From Sphaerosporella brunnea (lineage: Eukaryota > Ascomycota > Pezizomycetes > Pezizales > Pyronemataceae), in NCBI GenBank assembly GCA_008704415.1, contig VXIS01000618.1, positions 1 to 11,456 of the forward strand: DNA of 11,456 nucleotides, read 5' to 3'. The position numbers and the translations under genes were made by a program. The notes under the pieces were generated by a model. That model did not search any database and was not told the origin of the DNA. It saw nothing but the letters and a program-made list of their open reading frames with translations. This document shows, one piece after another, positions 1 through 6,554 of this stretch (its first letter is position 1; every line of letters starts with the position of its first letter).

Positions 1-1
1 C

Positions 2-1205
2 TGTCAGGTAATGACGGAGCTGTCACTTACCGCTTAGGAGTGGGTGGCGGACTTGAAGACGCAGCTGGAGTTGGACACGTACCGTGGACCAATTCTGCGC
101 CTGTTGATGGACCCTAGCGCTCGAGCTCCACCCCCATCAGCACCAACAACAGAACGTCAACTGTGGGTGAAATCCAAACGGTACTGTCTCCATGATGGCC
201 TGCTATTCCACTCAGACAAACAAAGCGACGTCAGCGTGCCAATACGGCTTTACATTCCACAGTTGTTGACGAGACGCGTGTTACATGAAGCTCATGATGC
301 CACTTTGGCCCAGATCACACATATATGCGTTTGTGTGAAGACTTTTTCTGGCCATGGATGTGGGATTCCGTCCAATGCTATGTGGAAGGGTGCGACATGT
401 GTCACCGAGTTAACGGACGGCAAGGAAAACCCATGGGGCTGCTCCAGCCTCTGCCGATTGCAAAAGGACGCTGGTCACGCGTTGGTGTTGACTTCATCAC
501 AGATCTGCCAGACTCAGCCAGCGGGAATGATTGTGTGGTCACTTTCGTCAACTACATGACAAAGATAGTGCACTGGCAGGCATGCAAGAAGACCTTGGAT
601 GCGGCCGAGTTTGCACAGCTGTTCATTGAGAATGTCATCCGATTGCACGGGGTCCCAGAGGAGGTTTTCTCCGACTGGGACGTGCGCTTTCAGGACTTCT
701 GGACAGAAGTTACACTGAGAATGGGTACGAAGCTGTTGAAATCAACCGCCTTTCATCCACAGACCGACGGTTTAGCCGAAAACAGCAATGAAACAATCAC
801 CAAATACCTAAAGGCATACGCAACGCATAGCCCAGACAACTAGGACGACATGCTGCCTCTGGTAGAGTTTGCCTACAACAGCTCGGTTCACCGCTTCACC
901 AAGATGATGCCCTTCTGCCTCGACCAGGGCTACGATCCGGAAATCCCGCTGAATGCCCTTGCAAGAGCTGCGCGATTGGGATGGCCATCGGCTATGCAAG
1001 GCAGTGAATTCGTCGACCGACTAGCGAGACTGCTTGGTGTGTTGCAAGATACGCTGCGGGAAGCACAGGACCGACAAGTGCTGGAGGCAAATCAAAACCG
1101 ACAGCCAGTGGACAAGCGCATAAAGAAAGACGTGATGGTGTTTCTCGATGCGGAAGACCTACCCATCACCTATGCCAACGTACGCCCCGACCGTCAAAAG
1201 CTTAT
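2..1205 (+). pseudogene. Ty3/gypsy integrase (pol fragment of element A), broken
   Basis: This segment encodes the retroelement integrase, which would insert element cDNA into chromosomes. It opens with the spacer after RNase H, then the HHCC zinc-binding region (CDMCHR near 396-413). The rve catalytic core follows: GVDFITDLP carries the first Asp, VFSDWDVRF the second, and HPQTDGLAE the Glu, so the DDE triad is present. LPLVEFAYN and the GPY/F-leading YANVRPDRQKL come next. Damage: a TAG at 35-37, a frame change with a small deletion around 305-325 inside the HHCC region, and a TAG at 841-843 where a Trp is usual. The frame is then open to 1205, where the piggyBac-type element cuts it. There is no genuine start; it is an internal part of a polyprotein. 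Confidence 0.9.
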
Positions 1206-1218
1206 CCCCTGGACCGTA
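1203..1218 (+). repeat. Left terminal inverted repeat of the piggyBac-type element plus AT flank
   Basis: TATCCCCTGGACCGTA at 1203-1218 is the exact reverse complement of 3574-3589. The terminal repeat proper is the 13 bp from 1206; 1204-1205 is the AT that also occurs at 3587-3588. This is the downstream end relative to the transposase. Confidence 0.9.
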
Positions 1219-1225
1219 GCGGGCT

Positions 1226-1245
1226 TCTGGGCCTTCGGGACCAGA
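1226..1245. repeat. Left subterminal palindrome of the piggyBac-type element
   Basis: TCTGGGCC, a TTCG loop, then GGACCAGA: eight-base arms with one mismatch, separated from the terminal repeat by 7 bp. The same arms occur at 3553-3572 at the other end. By analogy with the internal repeats of piggyBac this is a plausible transposase-binding site (inference). Confidence 0.75.
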
Positions 1246-1464
1246 ACATTCGACCGCATGGCAACGAGTGCACGAGAAAAAAAGAACGTAATAGAGCGAG
1301 ATGGAACGATGCTTTTACATGTAGAGAATAATCCTATCTGAGAAAATCTTGAAATTTTGTAGTGGTGGACCGGGCCGTAGTAATGCCTCCCCGGGGCCCA
1401 GCATTTTCAACCCATTCCCCCCCTTGAAGCCCGCACCGCTCGACCCCACACCACTCTGAATGGC

Positions 1465-3351
1465 TTACGACGTGTGAAACTCAAAGAAACAATTGCGATC
1501 CTCAGTCATACAAAGTGGCTTGTCACATGAACCACAATGCCACCGGGTTTTGGGTAGGTTTTCTGAACCTCCCTCCCCCCGGTGTTTGAAGCGACACAAC
1601 CAACACACCCGGCGGCCCTCTTCTAGGTACATTGGGAGGTGCCCACAATCAGATGGGCATAGTCTAGCAGCAGGGAGCTCAGTAGCGGCAGTTACACGGC
1701 CAGAAGAAGTTACATGGCTTGCTGTAGAGGAGGTTGTGGAGGCCCGGGTGGTCCGGGGTTGTGCAGAGCCGGCCTTGATGAGCGCCCACGCACAACGCAA
1801 CCTAAATGCTTTATGAGTGAGCTCCTCGGCCTCCGCAACATCTGCAAAGATGATCCTTACGTTGATCAACATGCTCTGTACCGCCCAGAAAAATATAGGC
1901 CACCAGGTGCGGAAGGAAATCAGCTCGATCTCGTAGTAGCTGCGAAGTTGGTCGGCAATATCCACCCCACCCATATGATGATTATACTCATCAAAGCATG
2001 TAGGAATGAGCATTTCCTTCTGGTTCTGTCCTTCAAAAGCCTCGCGGGCGTTCTTTGCGTTCGTGCTTTTTGGGCCAGGTCGAAAGCGAAGGGAAAGAGT
2101 CTGGGCGTCTAGGTGGTGAACGGTGGTCAAAATAGTGACCGGCGCATTGTCTATCCACCGCAGCGCCCCTACGTCCACACCGCAGGTTGAATCCTTGACT
2201 ACCGCACTTTCAGTTAAGTGGTACGGAAGCTTAGTGACGTCTTGCTTGGCGAGATAGAGTTGGGCGGGGAATTCTTTAGACTTTGGACGGGCCGTCCCGC
2301 AACCGCCGATTCCTAGATCCCGCCGCAACCTCGCCAACAAAGGGACCGTACAATAGAAATTGTCTAAATAGGCAGTGAAAAATCTATTCTTCGGGAGCTT
2401 CTTTAGAAGGTGGTAAACAACGTTGCCCGTTGATGTAAGGCCTTCCACAGGGTCCACCGGGTCAGATCCAGCCTGATTAGATGTCGGCAGAAAGTCCCAC
2501 ACGTAGCCATGGTCCGCGAGGCAGTGAAACTTAAATCCCTGTTCGATTGGCTTGGACGGCATCTTGTACGTGTCCTGTGACCTGCCTGTGCATCGCATCA
2601 TAGCTTCGTCAACCGCTACGTTTGTTGAGGGGACGCGGTATTGCTGTGAACTCTTCCGCAGCTGCTCCAAAATGGGGTCCACCTTCGAATGCCACAACCT
2701 TCGTACATGGCCGTGTTCGTCTTCTATTTTGTTGGGTGCCGTCGGGGATTCGATGTGAAGAAACCGTTTTATTTGTTCAAAACGTGTTAAGCCCATGTAG
2801 TGACGGATAGGGTGGTCGGGGTTTTCGTCGTCGTGCCGCCAGTAGTCCGGGAGTGCTGGGGACCAGTGAACACCCATATAGATGACAATTCCCAGCCAAA
2901 CTCCCACCTCAACCGCTGTAACAGGTTTCCAGAGCCTTCCTGGAGGCTTGCCCGCTTCCTTTAGCTCGGCATACTCATTGGTATGTGTCGCGATCGTCTC
3001 CAGCAAGGTCGGGGTTAAAAAAAGCCTAAAGATTCCCTCTGGGCGAATATTCTCAAGACGAGTGAGCGCAGCTGGCAGGGTGTTGTATGCACTGTGGGGG
3101 GGTGTTTCGGGTACCATGGGCACGAAGGGGAGCCCACTGCAGCCTTTGGGCGACCGTGGTGCAGCACTTTGTCGTGCTTCGGGGGTGGGCGAGTGAGATT
3201 TAGTGATGCGTCGTTTTTTCGCCCGCTGTTTGCCTTTGGAGGGCCCTGCTGAAGTGGAAGGGCCTGCCTGCACCTCAGGTTCATCTTCCGATATGTAGGG
3301 AGGGGCGTAGTTCACTGCTTTCTCTCTTGGGCGGAGCTTTCGGTCGGACAT
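1465..3351 (-). CDS. piggyBac-type transposase (DDE_Tnp_1_7 family), intact frame
   Basis: The 628-residue protein is predicted to cut and paste its own element by an RNase H-like DDD reaction in the nucleus. I take the ATG at 3349-3351 as start. The frame stays open a further 24 codons upstream, but only to a TTG, and an in-frame stop lies just beyond. Residues 1-75 are low-complexity, with a basic nuclear-localisation-like stretch (KGKQRAKKRR, about 39-48). The transposase domain covers about 98-506. Likely catalytic aspartates are D248 in VDEAM, D330 in YLDNFY and D464 in GGVDIADQ, with D467 close by. A Ser/Thr-rich linker leads to a C-terminal cysteine cluster (C565, C569, C583, C586, C606, C609, C614, C621), as in the zinc-binding tails of piggyBac proteins. 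Length is close to the usual 550-650. No stop or frameshift was found, and no intron is needed. A role as a domesticated gene is unlikely because the terminal repeats are still present. Confidence 0.92.
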   Translation of the reverse strand: MSDRKLRPREKAVNYAPPYISEDEPEVQAGPSTSAGPSKGKQRAKKRRITKSHSPTPEARQSAAPRSPKGCSGLPFVPMVPETPPHSAYNTLPAALTRLENIRPEGIFRLFLTPTLLETIATHTNEYAELKEAGKPPGRLWKPVTAVEVGVWLGIVIYMGVHWSPALPDYWRHDDENPDHPIRHYMGLTRFEQIKRFLHIESPTAPNKIEDEHGHVRRLWHSKVDPILEQLRKSSQQYRVPSTNVAVDEAMMRCTGRSQDTYKMPSKPIEQGFKFHCLADHGYVWDFLPTSNQAGSDPVDPVEGLTSTGNVVYHLLKKLPKNRFFTAYLDNFYCTVPLLARLRRDLGIGGCGTARPKSKEFPAQLYLAKQDVTKLPYHLTESAVVKDSTCGVDVGALRWIDNAPVTILTTVHHLDAQTLSLRFRPGPKSTNAKNAREAFEGQNQKEMLIPTCFDEYNHHMGGVDIADQLRSYYEIELISFRTWWPIFFWAVQSMLINVRIIFADVAEAEELTHKAFRLRCAWALIKAGSAQPRTTRASTTSSTASHVTSSGRVTAATELPAARLCPSDCGHLPMYLEEGRRVCWLCRFKHRGEGGSENLPKTRWHCGSCDKPLCMTEDRNCFFEFHTS

Positions 3352-3427
3352 TCTGGTGACTTCGGGTGCTGTTGCAACCACCAAACACCCGTCCCCACCG
3401 GCCTTTTTCACCACCCCCGACAAGATA

Positions 3428-3441
3428 TAAACTTAAGTTTA
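3428..3441. promoter_or_regulatory. 14-bp palindrome and TATA-like stretch upstream of the transposase
   Basis: TAAACTTAAGTTTA is a perfect palindrome about 80 bp before the transposase ATG. Read on the minus strand it overlaps TTTATATC, a possible TATA box. A regulatory role is inferred from position only. Confidence 0.4.
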
Positions 3442-3552
3442 CTGGCTAGATACACTTTTCAAATGCATAGAAGCCACGTAGGCACAGTTTCCTCGGACTA
3501 CAAAATTCTCGTTGTTGCGCTATGTCGTGGGGTGTCGGTTGCGACGCGCGTT

Positions 3553-3572
3553 TCTGGTCCTTATGGACCAGA
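3553..3572. repeat. Right subterminal palindrome of the piggyBac-type element
   Basis: TCTGGTCC, a TTAT loop, then GGACCAGA: perfect eight-base arms, one base away from the right terminal repeat. It matches the left palindrome at 1226-1245 except in the loop and one arm base. Confidence 0.78.
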
Positions 3573-3573
3573 T

Positions 3574-3589
3574 TACGGTCCAGGGGATA
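3574..3589 (-). repeat. Right terminal inverted repeat of the piggyBac-type element plus AT flank
   Basis: TACGGTCCAGGGGATA is the exact reverse complement of 1203-1218. The repeat proper ends at 3586, and the host integrase resumes at 3587. This is the end upstream of the transposase start. Confidence 0.9.
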
Positions 3590-3997
3590 CACCGGTACTT
3601 GGGTCCCTACAAAGTCATTCGCATGAGAAACCCAAACGCTTTGGAGCTGGACCTTCCCAATGATATGTCCATACATGATGTGGTTAACATGAGACGCTTG
3701 AAACTCGATTGGACAGATAAGGAGTGTATTTACATTACGCCACCACTGCCAGTACGCACCAGCCGATCAGGAACCTCCTACGTTGTAGAGACGATTGTGG
3801 GACACAGGCCGTCCAAAGACAAAGGAGACACCTGGGAGTACGAGGTCAAATGGGAAGGATGGGATACGGCGGACAACACGTGGGAACCGGAGGTAAATCT
3901 TACCAAAGCAGCAGAGATATTGCGAGAATACTGGAACAAGCGTAGAGGACGGCCAAGGACGGGGCGCGCGAGCGCGCACAGAAGACGTCGTACATGA
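3587..3997 (+). pseudogene. Element A integrase C-terminus with chromodomain
   Basis: This is the continuation of the integrase interrupted at 1205. It starts with the GPY/F motif (RYLGPYKVIRMRNPNALEL), goes through VVNMRRLKLDW, and ends in a chromodomain at about 3764-3935: YVVETIVGHR, then WEYEVKWEGW and NTWEPEVNL. The aromatic residues expected to bind methylated histone tails are present. A basic Arg-rich tail ends at TGA 3995-3997. In chromoviruses this domain steers integration towards heterochromatin. The segment is itself undamaged, but it is cut from its upstream part by the piggyBac-type element and has no start of its own; an open stretch from 3512 runs through transposon end sequence and is not a real N-terminus. 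Confidence 0.9.
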
Positions 3998-4025
3998 TGT
4001 GTTTTTTTCTTGTGTTGGGTTCTGG

Positions 4026-4049
4026 ATCTTCGAGTTGACACTCGAAGAT
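4026..4049 (+). other. Hairpin upstream of the element A polypurine tract
   Basis: ATCTTCGAGT, loop TGAC, ACTCGAAGAT: a perfect 10-bp stem located between the chromodomain stop (3997) and the polypurine tract. It could act in the element RNA, for example in plus-strand priming or 3' end formation; the function is not known from sequence. Confidence 0.7.
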
Positions 4050-4055
4050 ATCATT

Positions 4056-4062
4056 GGAGGGA
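4056..4062 (+). promoter_or_regulatory. Polypurine tract of element A
   Basis: GGAGGGA directly precedes the TGTGATG that begins the 3' LTR, the usual place for the plus-strand primer in reverse transcription. Confidence 0.65.
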
Positions 4063-4214
4063 TGTGATGTAGGAGTGTGGAGTGCAGGCACGTGACTTAG
4101 AGTTGAGGCTCGGCGGCAAAGGCTCGGCGGGAGATCATGTATATATAGGCCCGGGGAGACTCATTCTGGAATCCAACCCACTTTCACCTTCTGACGCGAC
4201 ACCTCCCCACAACA
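4063..4214 (+). repeat. 3' LTR of element A (about 152 bp)
   Basis: It starts TGTGATGTAGG after the polypurine tract and ends CCCACAACA, giving TGT...ACA ends. Inside are a CACGTG box (4089-4094) and a TATATATA stretch (4140-4147), the expected promoter layout. The start is well placed. The end is inferred from the CA dinucleotide and from DDE transposase homology that begins at 4215. The matching 5' LTR is outside the window. Confidence 0.6.
4089..4147 (+). promoter_or_regulatory. LTR promoter of element A: CACGTG box and TATA
   Basis: CACGTG at 4089-4094 lies 45 bp before TATATATA at 4140-4147. Transcription would start shortly after 4165. Confidence 0.5.
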
Positions 4215-4670
4215 GCACTGCAGACTGAGTGTTGGTTTCCACAGTCCTCTCTCCTGAAGTACAAGATAGGCCCCATTCTGTTCTCCATTCGGAAAAATCA
4301 TTGCCTGATATTCACCTGCGCGTGGATTTGTGAATGCATGCATGAACGGCTGTTTTCCACCTGGACCCATTGCGATGTTGCTGGAGCGTAGAGCATTGGG
4401 TGTATATCCAGAGTGTAAAGTCGAATTATCGAAGATGAAAACTGTCAGGCAGCCAGGAAATACCAATTCAAATAATGGGATAACCACCAGCTCTATTTGC
4501 TTGGCAAGTAAGCTCACTGCTCCAGTAAACGCGTCAGACATTTTGAGAGGTAGTGACAATGACGTTGAAGGTGGAGTAAGGCAATCGCGTCGCGTTGAAG
4601 GGGGAGTAAGGCAATTGCGTCGCGTTGAAGGAAACATCACCAGCGACATTGCCGGCGACATCGTCGGCAT
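4215..4670 (-). pseudogene. C-terminal fragment of a fungal DDE transposase
   Basis: Read on the minus strand, 4541 to 4215 encodes an endonuclease-like segment. IELVVIPLFELVFPGC leads to VFIFDNSTLHS, which matches the second catalytic Asp-Asn of a DDE core. Further motifs are YTPNALRSSN, GPGGKQPFMH and LVLQERGLW. I recognise these as motifs of a widespread fungal DDE endonuclease/transposase family. The frame is open from an ATG at 4670 to a stop at 4161, but family similarity is clear only below about 4541; the first 43 residues derive from a tandem repeat. Similarity stops at 4215, where the end of element A's LTR begins, so the last catalytic residue and C-terminus are missing. It is most likely the downstream part of the relic at 5240-6213. 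Confidence 0.7.
4564..4631. repeat. 30-bp tandem repeat, 2.3 copies
   Basis: The unit GTTGAAGG(T/G)G-GAGTAAGGCA-AT(C/T)GCGTCGC occurs at 4564-4593 and 4594-4623, followed by a partial copy to 4631. The two full copies differ at two positions. In the minus-strand frame the unit encodes ten residues. Confidence 0.9.
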
Positions 4671-5239
4671 CGTCAGGCGCGAAGAGAGGCATCAGGCACG
4701 ATGAGAGGATACTGAGTTCAATATGGTTAGCAGATTCGATGAAGAGGATTGATGGGGGTTAGGAGGCATCGACCATGCTGGTGGGGAGTAGTTGGTACGC
4801 AGAGGAGTGCAGTAGTGGGCGGGGATGTCTGAAACGGTTACCTTTGCGGTAGTGGCATCAGTGGCTTGGCGGAAGCTGTAGCGGTTGCAGTATTGTAGAG
4901 GCTTCACGCTATATATATATACCTTAGCGTAGTTGTTTTCACGGGGTGTCTGTGGCAGTCGCAGAAGAGTGTTCGAGTGGGAGTGGGGGTTATCTATAAT
5001 CCCTGGCTAGTCAAAGAAGCTCGGTACCGTTACGTGGCAATCGGGGCAATTGTTTGTTCCAGGATTGGAGATCACCTTTGAGGCTCAGAGGCGAATCCGT
5101 CAGGATATAACCCGCAAAATTTCCCTCCAGTTGAGTGACCACCAGAGTTAGCAGACATCATTGTTAGGATATTGTGAGGTTCAGCCTTAACAATATTATC
5201 GTTTACACAATCTATATTCGTTTCGAAATTTTTATCCTA
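4671..5239. other. Gap between the two DDE transposase fragments, no recognisable gene
   Basis: No open frame with recognisable motifs on either strand. The distance between the flanking DDE fragments would fit a decayed middle portion of the same gene, perhaps with inserted sequence, but I see no matching motif. The stretch contains a short TATATATATATA run (4910-4921). From 5150 onward the base composition becomes AT-rich. Confidence 0.5.
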
Positions 5240-6213
5240 TTTTCCCTTTGGTACGAATATACTCGTTCCATTAGCGAATCTTTACCAATCACGTATCTAA
5301 AAGCTCTTCGCCCAATAAGTGTCTTTTCCTTTGAAAAGAATTACTGTTAGGCCTATCTTCCTTATACGCGCTTCAGTAAACCTAGTGGTTTTACATTCCT
5401 ACTGTCGATATTCTACTATATCATGTCGTTCATGGCCGACTTTATATAATCCTTTTTGTAGGTCTTTCCAGTCGAATCCCTCCTTTTTGAAAAACTTAAG
5501 GGCCGTTGTGTAACACAACATTCTCTTTATACTCTTTGGGGTTGCGTCTTCAGCAATACCGTGATTTTTTCAGTAATTCGTGATTGCATCAGCAAGAGCA
5601 ACTGAGTCCACCTTTTCCTTTTTATCTGGCAGGAATTCCCTTATGAACAAGATGGTTCCTTTATCCTTGAGCTTCTCCAGTGTTTTAGAATGACGGCCCA
5701 GTTGGCTGCACCAAAATACCCGTGATTGGACACACAGACGCTCCTGACTCAGGATCCACTCTTCGACCCAGCTGGATTCTTTTCTTTGCGTTCCAGCTAC
5801 CATCTCTGCAAGCAGTTACCGCGGCTTGGCCCAAAAGCGCTGAGTGAGGCGAAGAATTTGATAATTGAAGAGTGCTTCCATTTGTCGTAGCCATTTAACA
5901 TCTGTTCGTTCTTTCTCTCCAGGGGGTAGAGTTTTAGACTTCAGAACCCGCTGTAAATCCAGCTTTGCCTCTTGCAGCACAACCTTTTTCGATCTGATTT
6001 ACCTGCTGGTTTTCTTTTTTTCGGTGACGCTCAGAATTAGGCCAACAGACTTTCAGGCCTCCCTTTTAATACCAGCAGCCAGCTGGACATGCGAAAAAAC
6101 GCGCTTGCCAGCAGCTGTGTCCGCTGGAGTTTCCTGTAGATAAAATGTTACACCAACCTCCCACAGTATCATGTCTGGTACCCCCTTATGAGTTATGCCT
6201 ACATCACCTTAAG
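5240..6213 (-). pseudogene. N-terminal relic of a fungal DDE transposase, with several stops
   Basis: One minus-strand frame can be followed from 6213 down to about 5400 with in-frame stops (at 6053-6055, 5999-6001, 5816-5818, 5570-5572, 5399-5401) but no frameshift. Recognisable parts are KRVFSHVQLAAGIK, a charged region, VKWLRQMEALFNY, SSWVEEWI, LGRHSKTLEKL, and a helix-turn-helix-like stretch leading to FFKKEGFDWKD and VGHERHDIVEYR (5402-5440). The last matches the motif that precedes the catalytic core in the same fungal DDE family as the fragment at 4215-4670. Below 5399 similarity fades and the lower limit is approximate. The upper end at 6213 coincides with the first base before element B's LTR, so the gene was cut there. 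Nearly stop-tolerant conservation of a single frame indicates decay by substitutions. Confidence 0.65.
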
Positions 6214-6501
6214 TGTCACGGTGCCAGGTTAAGTGGGGGCTCGGTGCTAGGGTTAGGGTGTCACGTGACACGGCACACCGCGGTAACGTGACGGGAAAGT
6301 ATATATTGTGATGTTTCATTTGTTTTTGTTTCTTTTCTTCTTTTCTCCTTTACTGAACATCTTGTATGTTAGCAAATCTAGCAACCTTGAACCACCTCTT
6401 CGAGTCTCGCCCTGCCTAGTACCCGCCTCCTGTCCTTGCCTCGCCTGTCCTTGCCTCAAACGCCACGTACCTTGGACGTCCCCCACGCCTGTCCCGTTAC
6501 A
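6214..6501 (+). repeat. 5' LTR of element B (288 bp)
   Basis: Runs from TGTCACGG to CCCGTTACA. The ends are fixed by comparison with the inverted relative at 10269-10549, which starts TGTCACGG and ends CCCGTTCCA. The two share CTAGGGTTAGGGTGT, CGTGACGGGAAAG, a long T/C-rich tract, AACCTTGAACCACCT and CACGTACCTTGGACGT-like blocks. It contains a 15-bp direct duplication (6429-6443 and 6444-6458). The preceding bases TTAAG (6209-6213) would be the 5-bp target duplication. Confidence 0.88.
6258..6306 (+). promoter_or_regulatory. LTR promoter of element B: palindromic CACGTG box and TATA
   Basis: GTGTCACGTGACAC (6258-6271) is a perfect 14-bp palindrome centred on a CACGTG box. TATATAT at 6300-6306 is the TATA element. 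A T/C-rich tract follows at 6316-6354, as is common around fungal transcription starts. Confidence 0.55.
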
Positions 6502-6554
6502 CTACGTTCTGTCGAACTATCTCCAACCTACGTAGCTCCTGTCCCCGCCATACC

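Larger units (their letters stand above)
1206..3586 (-). mobile_element. piggyBac-type DNA transposon inserted in element A integrase
   Basis: The 2381-bp element is bounded by perfect 13-bp terminal inverted repeats (CCCCTGGACCGTA inward from both ends). Just inside each end lies a 20-bp palindrome. It carries one long transposase frame on the minus strand. Its size matches classical piggyBac elements of about 2.4 kb. Removing it together with one copy of a flanking AT rejoins the host integrase exactly in frame (KLI to HRYLGPY). The non-coding 3' end (1206-1464) and 5' end (3352-3586) hold no other gene I can recognise. Confidence 0.88.
1..4214 (+). mobile_element. Element A: 3' part of a Ty3/gypsy chromovirus, interrupted by a piggyBac-type element
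   Basis: The order integrase, chromodomain, hairpin, polypurine tract, LTR is the 3' half of a chromovirus-type Ty3/gypsy element. The 5' LTR, gag, protease and RT would lie to the left of the window. Two coding segments (2-1205 and 3587-3997) join into one integrase C-terminal region once the inserted 1206-3586 segment is removed. The right end at about 4214 is set by a TG...CA LTR boundary and by the start of unrelated minus-strand DDE transposase homology at 4215. Confidence 0.85.

Noticed and set aside
2882..3284. Open frames on both strands overlapping the transposase gene
   Set aside because: They are shadow frames of the transposase with no recognisable motif.
3352..3423. Longer 652-residue transposase starting at 3423
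   Set aside because: That start would be TTG, not used as a normal fungal start; the first ATG is at 3349-3351 and an in-frame stop lies just upstream of the TTG.
3512..3586. ATG at 3512 as the start of a chromodomain protein
   Set aside because: 3512-3586 is the end of the piggyBac-type element; the host frame begins only at 3587 as part of the interrupted integrase.
4692..4907. Minus-strand 71-codon frame
   Set aside because: No motif, no clear match to the neighbouring DDE transposase parts, and no plausible context for a gene.
4910..4921. TATATATATATA as a promoter
   Set aside because: No gene starts downstream on either strand; it is treated as a simple repeat.
5685..6143. Open frames on both strands across 5685-6143
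   Set aside because: The conserved signal is in a different minus-strand frame, which carries DDE transposase motifs despite stops; these open frames are shadows.
6247..6260. TAGGGTTAGGG, resembling fungal telomere repeats (also inverted near 10505-10515)
   Set aside because: Only two units, and both lie at the same place in related LTRs (B and D), so they are LTR sequence and not a telomere or interstitial telomere track.
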